A stretch of DNA of 64,000 nt from Heligmosomoides polygyrus polygyrus (lineage: Eukaryota; Nematoda; Chromadorea; Rhabditida; Heligmosomidae). The stretch lies in NCBI GenBank assembly GCA_947396885.1, contig OX377204.1, forward strand, positions 3,782,001-3,846,000, given 5' to 3'. This document shows positions 62,208-64,000 of the stretch, piece by piece. A program made the position numbers and the translations under genes. A model generated the notes under the pieces. The model did not search any database, was not told where the DNA came from, and saw nothing but the letters and a program-made list of their open reading frames with translations. The first letter of the stretch is position 1. Every line of letters begins with the position of its first letter.

Positions 62208-64000
62208 TCAACAAAACTTGTGGCAATACTTTGAATACGGCGCAAAACGGCCACGGCTTCCTCTCCTATGCTGAATCCGATCGTTGTTCTCGCGACTTCT
62301 TGGACCACCTCGACCTTCTCCTTCCTCGTATCGCCCCCCAGGGTTCCTCGCTCCGCGCTCCTCTTCCTGCATTCTGCGTCTCTTGTCCCTATATGCGGCT
62401 TTACGTCCTAGCGGCTCCCCTCGAAACTCGTACAACTTTTCTCGTACATAGGGCGCGACATAGGTCTGTACCGCCGCCAAGAACGATTTCACTGCCTTAG
62501 CTGGGTATACGGCACCAGGGTACGGCCGACTATTCTCCCCTAGGCAGGCGAAGGGCTCGCTAATAGACGGCACTTCGCTATAAAGCGTTACTACGCTGCC
62601 CTGATTAGCCGCCGCTGATTCCCTGATGATGTTGAACATCTTCTTAGTGTCTCTGCGATGGGTCTGCCACGCTTGCTCTCCACGGGGCCCACTTAGCGCG
62701 TACAATTTCGCTCCCGATCGCGCTGCTCCTATCAGTGCCATGGACAGGCCTTGCCAGTCTTTGGCGGTATAGGCGTCGTCCGAAGTCGGCGTAACAAAGA
62801 TCACTGTCTTTACGGCGGTCGCATTTATCAGGTGATTAACGATGTCCCTCAGGTTTCTATAGATGGCCACAGTCGTTCTTTCGCAAACCGATATTACTCT
62901 TTCATAGCCGCGGAATCCGGACGGCAGGCAGATTAGAACTCTGTGGACCGCTCGCTGCTCGGATATGTCATCCCATGAGTTCGTATGCGCGAATCTGATC
63001 CCTGCGTTAGCGAGATCATTCAGCAAGGTGATATCCAAGTCGACATTTGCAGCCGCCATCGCAATTGGGCTTCCATCATGAAACAGCAACGCTTTGCGAA
63101 CATGTTCGCAGTGTTTCGTATAAAACGCATACGCTCTTTCGACTCCCGGGATGGTAACGTATACATACGAGGGTGTCCTCATCAGGCACCGCCTCTTATC
63201 CCTGTCGGTTTCGTTCTCATATATCGACAACATCCTTGCCAGTTCGAAGATCGAATGCACAAGAAATTTTCTAACAATTGGATCTTCTTCTTCGGGCACG
63301 ACGTCCGCGAACGTTTTGGAACGTATCGAACAGCTATAGCACTCCGTATCATCGTCTCCTCGGCCGTTATCGGGACACACGAAGAATAGGCTCAGCGCCG
63401 AGTTGTCCGATATTCTGGGATCTGCCGTTGTTGCCCTGCAAAACTTCGTATTATTCTGGGCTTGTTCGTCGTTGCTCCAACTATTTTGCTTCCAGCTCCT
63501 CCGGACCCTTTTAGTTTTTGTTTCTACTGGGCTATCGTCTATTTCATGTGGGATTACTATAAGCGCGTCGTGCTGCACTCTGATAGGATCTCTATTTTCA
63601 TTAATACTTGCTACCAGCGCGGAATTTTCACTAACTTCTAGTACTCGATACGGCCCACTCCAGCTATCCGTCAGTTTTGGGTGCCTCGAAGCTTGTTTTT
63701 CTCGCGGCAAGGCCATATATACTCGGTCACCTACCTTGGGTAGTTTCGCGGCATGAGCTCTGTTCCTTTTATCGTACTTCTCTTTCATCTTTGCACGATA
63801 TGTATCGCTTAACTCCTTTGTGCATTCTCTAATATGTTGTATCCCTGCCAATAGCTCACTCTTATAATCATCGAAATCGATGTGGTTCCACGAAAGGAGC
63901 TCTCTCGGTATGTCACTGGAGGGGAAATATGGGTCATACGCGTGAAGGATGTAGAAGGGACTATCTCCTGTGGCTTCGTGAGGCGCCGTGTTATACGCAA
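62208..64000 (-). CDS. Gypsy-type polyprotein end: integrase plus unknown C-terminal domain
   Basis: The frame enters from the right edge and is open for about 597 codons to the stop at 62208. First comes the integrase C-terminal half: YNTAPHEATGDSPFYILHAY DPYF, the conserved N-x-x-x-H-x-x-T-G-x-x-P-F block, then KYDKRNRAHAAKLPKVGDRV and HPKLTDSWSGPYRVLEVSEN, the SH3-like chromodomain-region fold. After about residue 180 comes some 350 residues with no integrase match. That region has alternating beta/alpha character (RVLICLPSGFRGYERVISVC, VKTVIFVTPTSDDAYTAKDW, GAKLYALSGPRGEQAWQTHR) and a charged Arg/Gly end (GRYEEGEGRGGPRSRENNDR). No membrane segment is seen, so it does not look like an envelope. 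The frame is intact, so the domain appears under selection. Its function is unknown to me. Confidence 0.75.
   Translation of the reverse strand, partial: AYNTAPHEATGDSPFYILHAYDPYFPSSDIPRELLSWNHIDFDDYKSELLAGIQHIRECTKELSDTYRAKMKEKYDKRNRAHAAKLPKVGDRVYMALPREKQASRHPKLTDSWSGPYRVLEVSENSALVASINENRDPIRVQHDALIVIPHEIDDSPVETKTKRVRRSWKQNSWSNDEQAQNNTKFCRATTADPRISDNSALSLFFVCPDNGRGDDDTECYSCSIRSKTFADVVPEEEDPIVRKFLVHSIFELARMLSIYENETDRDKRRCLMRTPSYVYVTIPGVERAYAFYTKHCEHVRKALLFHDGSPIAMAAANVDLDITLLNDLANAGIRFAHTNSWDDISEQRAVHRVLICLPSGFRGYERVISVCERTTVAIYRNLRDIVNHLINATAVKTVIFVTPTSDDAYTAKDWQGLSMALIGAARSGAKLYALSGPRGEQAWQTHRRDTKKMFNIIRESAAANQGSVVTLYSEVPSISEPFACLGENSRPYPGAVYPAKAVKSFLAAVQTYVAPYVREKLYEFRGEPLGRKAAYRDKRRRMQEEERGARNPGGRYEEGEGRGGPRSRENNDRIQHRRGSRGRFAPYSKYCHKFC

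Noticed and set aside
62208..63400. C-terminal part of the gypsy polyprotein as an envelope protein
   Set aside because: No signal peptide, no membrane anchor and no Cys-rich ectodomain pattern; the region stays in the integrase frame.
1..64000. Bacterial or viral contig
   Set aside because: Introns with GT/AG borders, SINEs, MITEs and Tc1/mariner elements with TA duplications show a eukaryotic, nematode-like nuclear genome.

Overview
The window looks like a repeat-dense intergenic stretch of a nematode nuclear genome, most likely a clade V (strongylid or hookworm-type) parasite. The evidence is short two-exon genes for secreted Tyr-Gly-rich peptides with TTTTCAG splice acceptors two bases before the ATG, and a mobile-element set typical of nematodes: RTE-type and CR1-type non-LTR retrotransposons, Penelope-like elements, a gypsy-type LTR element, Tc1/mariner transposons, palindromic MITEs and tRNA-derived SINEs. 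There is no operon-like bacterial gene density. The species assignment is inference.

Layout. 1-3.3 kb: a full-length endonuclease/reverse-transcriptase element with an intact 971-codon frame. 3.4-6 kb: a MITE and two SINE copies with target-site duplications. 6.9-7.2 kb: a Gln/Pro-rich small protein. 7.3-12.6 kb: a long-inverted-repeat element, palindromic MITEs, a CR1 remnant and a dead mariner. 13.7-20.6 kb: three small secreted-peptide genes among SINEs, nested MITEs and a fold-back element. 20.6-26.4 kb: more MITE, SINE, Tc-like and fold-back copies plus a GC-rich unassigned block. 26.4-28.8 kb and 32.7-35.5 kb: two TA-flanked DNA transposons, each split by a 5'-truncated copy of the same retrotransposon. 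35.9-46.6 kb: mariner, maT-like, Penelope, BovB/RTE and CR1 relics and one more peptide gene. 47-60.2 kb: tRNA-like inverted repeats, nested MITEs, CR1 copies, a poly-G-ended mariner and Tc-like elements. 61-64 kb: a SINE, the best-preserved peptide gene, then the 3' end of a gypsy-type LTR element whose polyprotein runs off the window.

How it fits together. The only convincing host genes are about six short secreted-peptide genes. Three share a phase-1 intron and a C-terminal tail ending in GKK, and look like dispersed paralogues of an antimicrobial or cuticle-associated peptide family. Nearly everything else is mobile DNA, much of it nested, so relative ages can be read from the insertions. 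The items most worth following up are the peptide family, the tRNA-derived SINE with an ATCCTT-type tail, the extra domain fused behind the gypsy integrase, and the hammerhead-like motif in the Penelope tails. All calls come from reading the sequence; no database search was possible.
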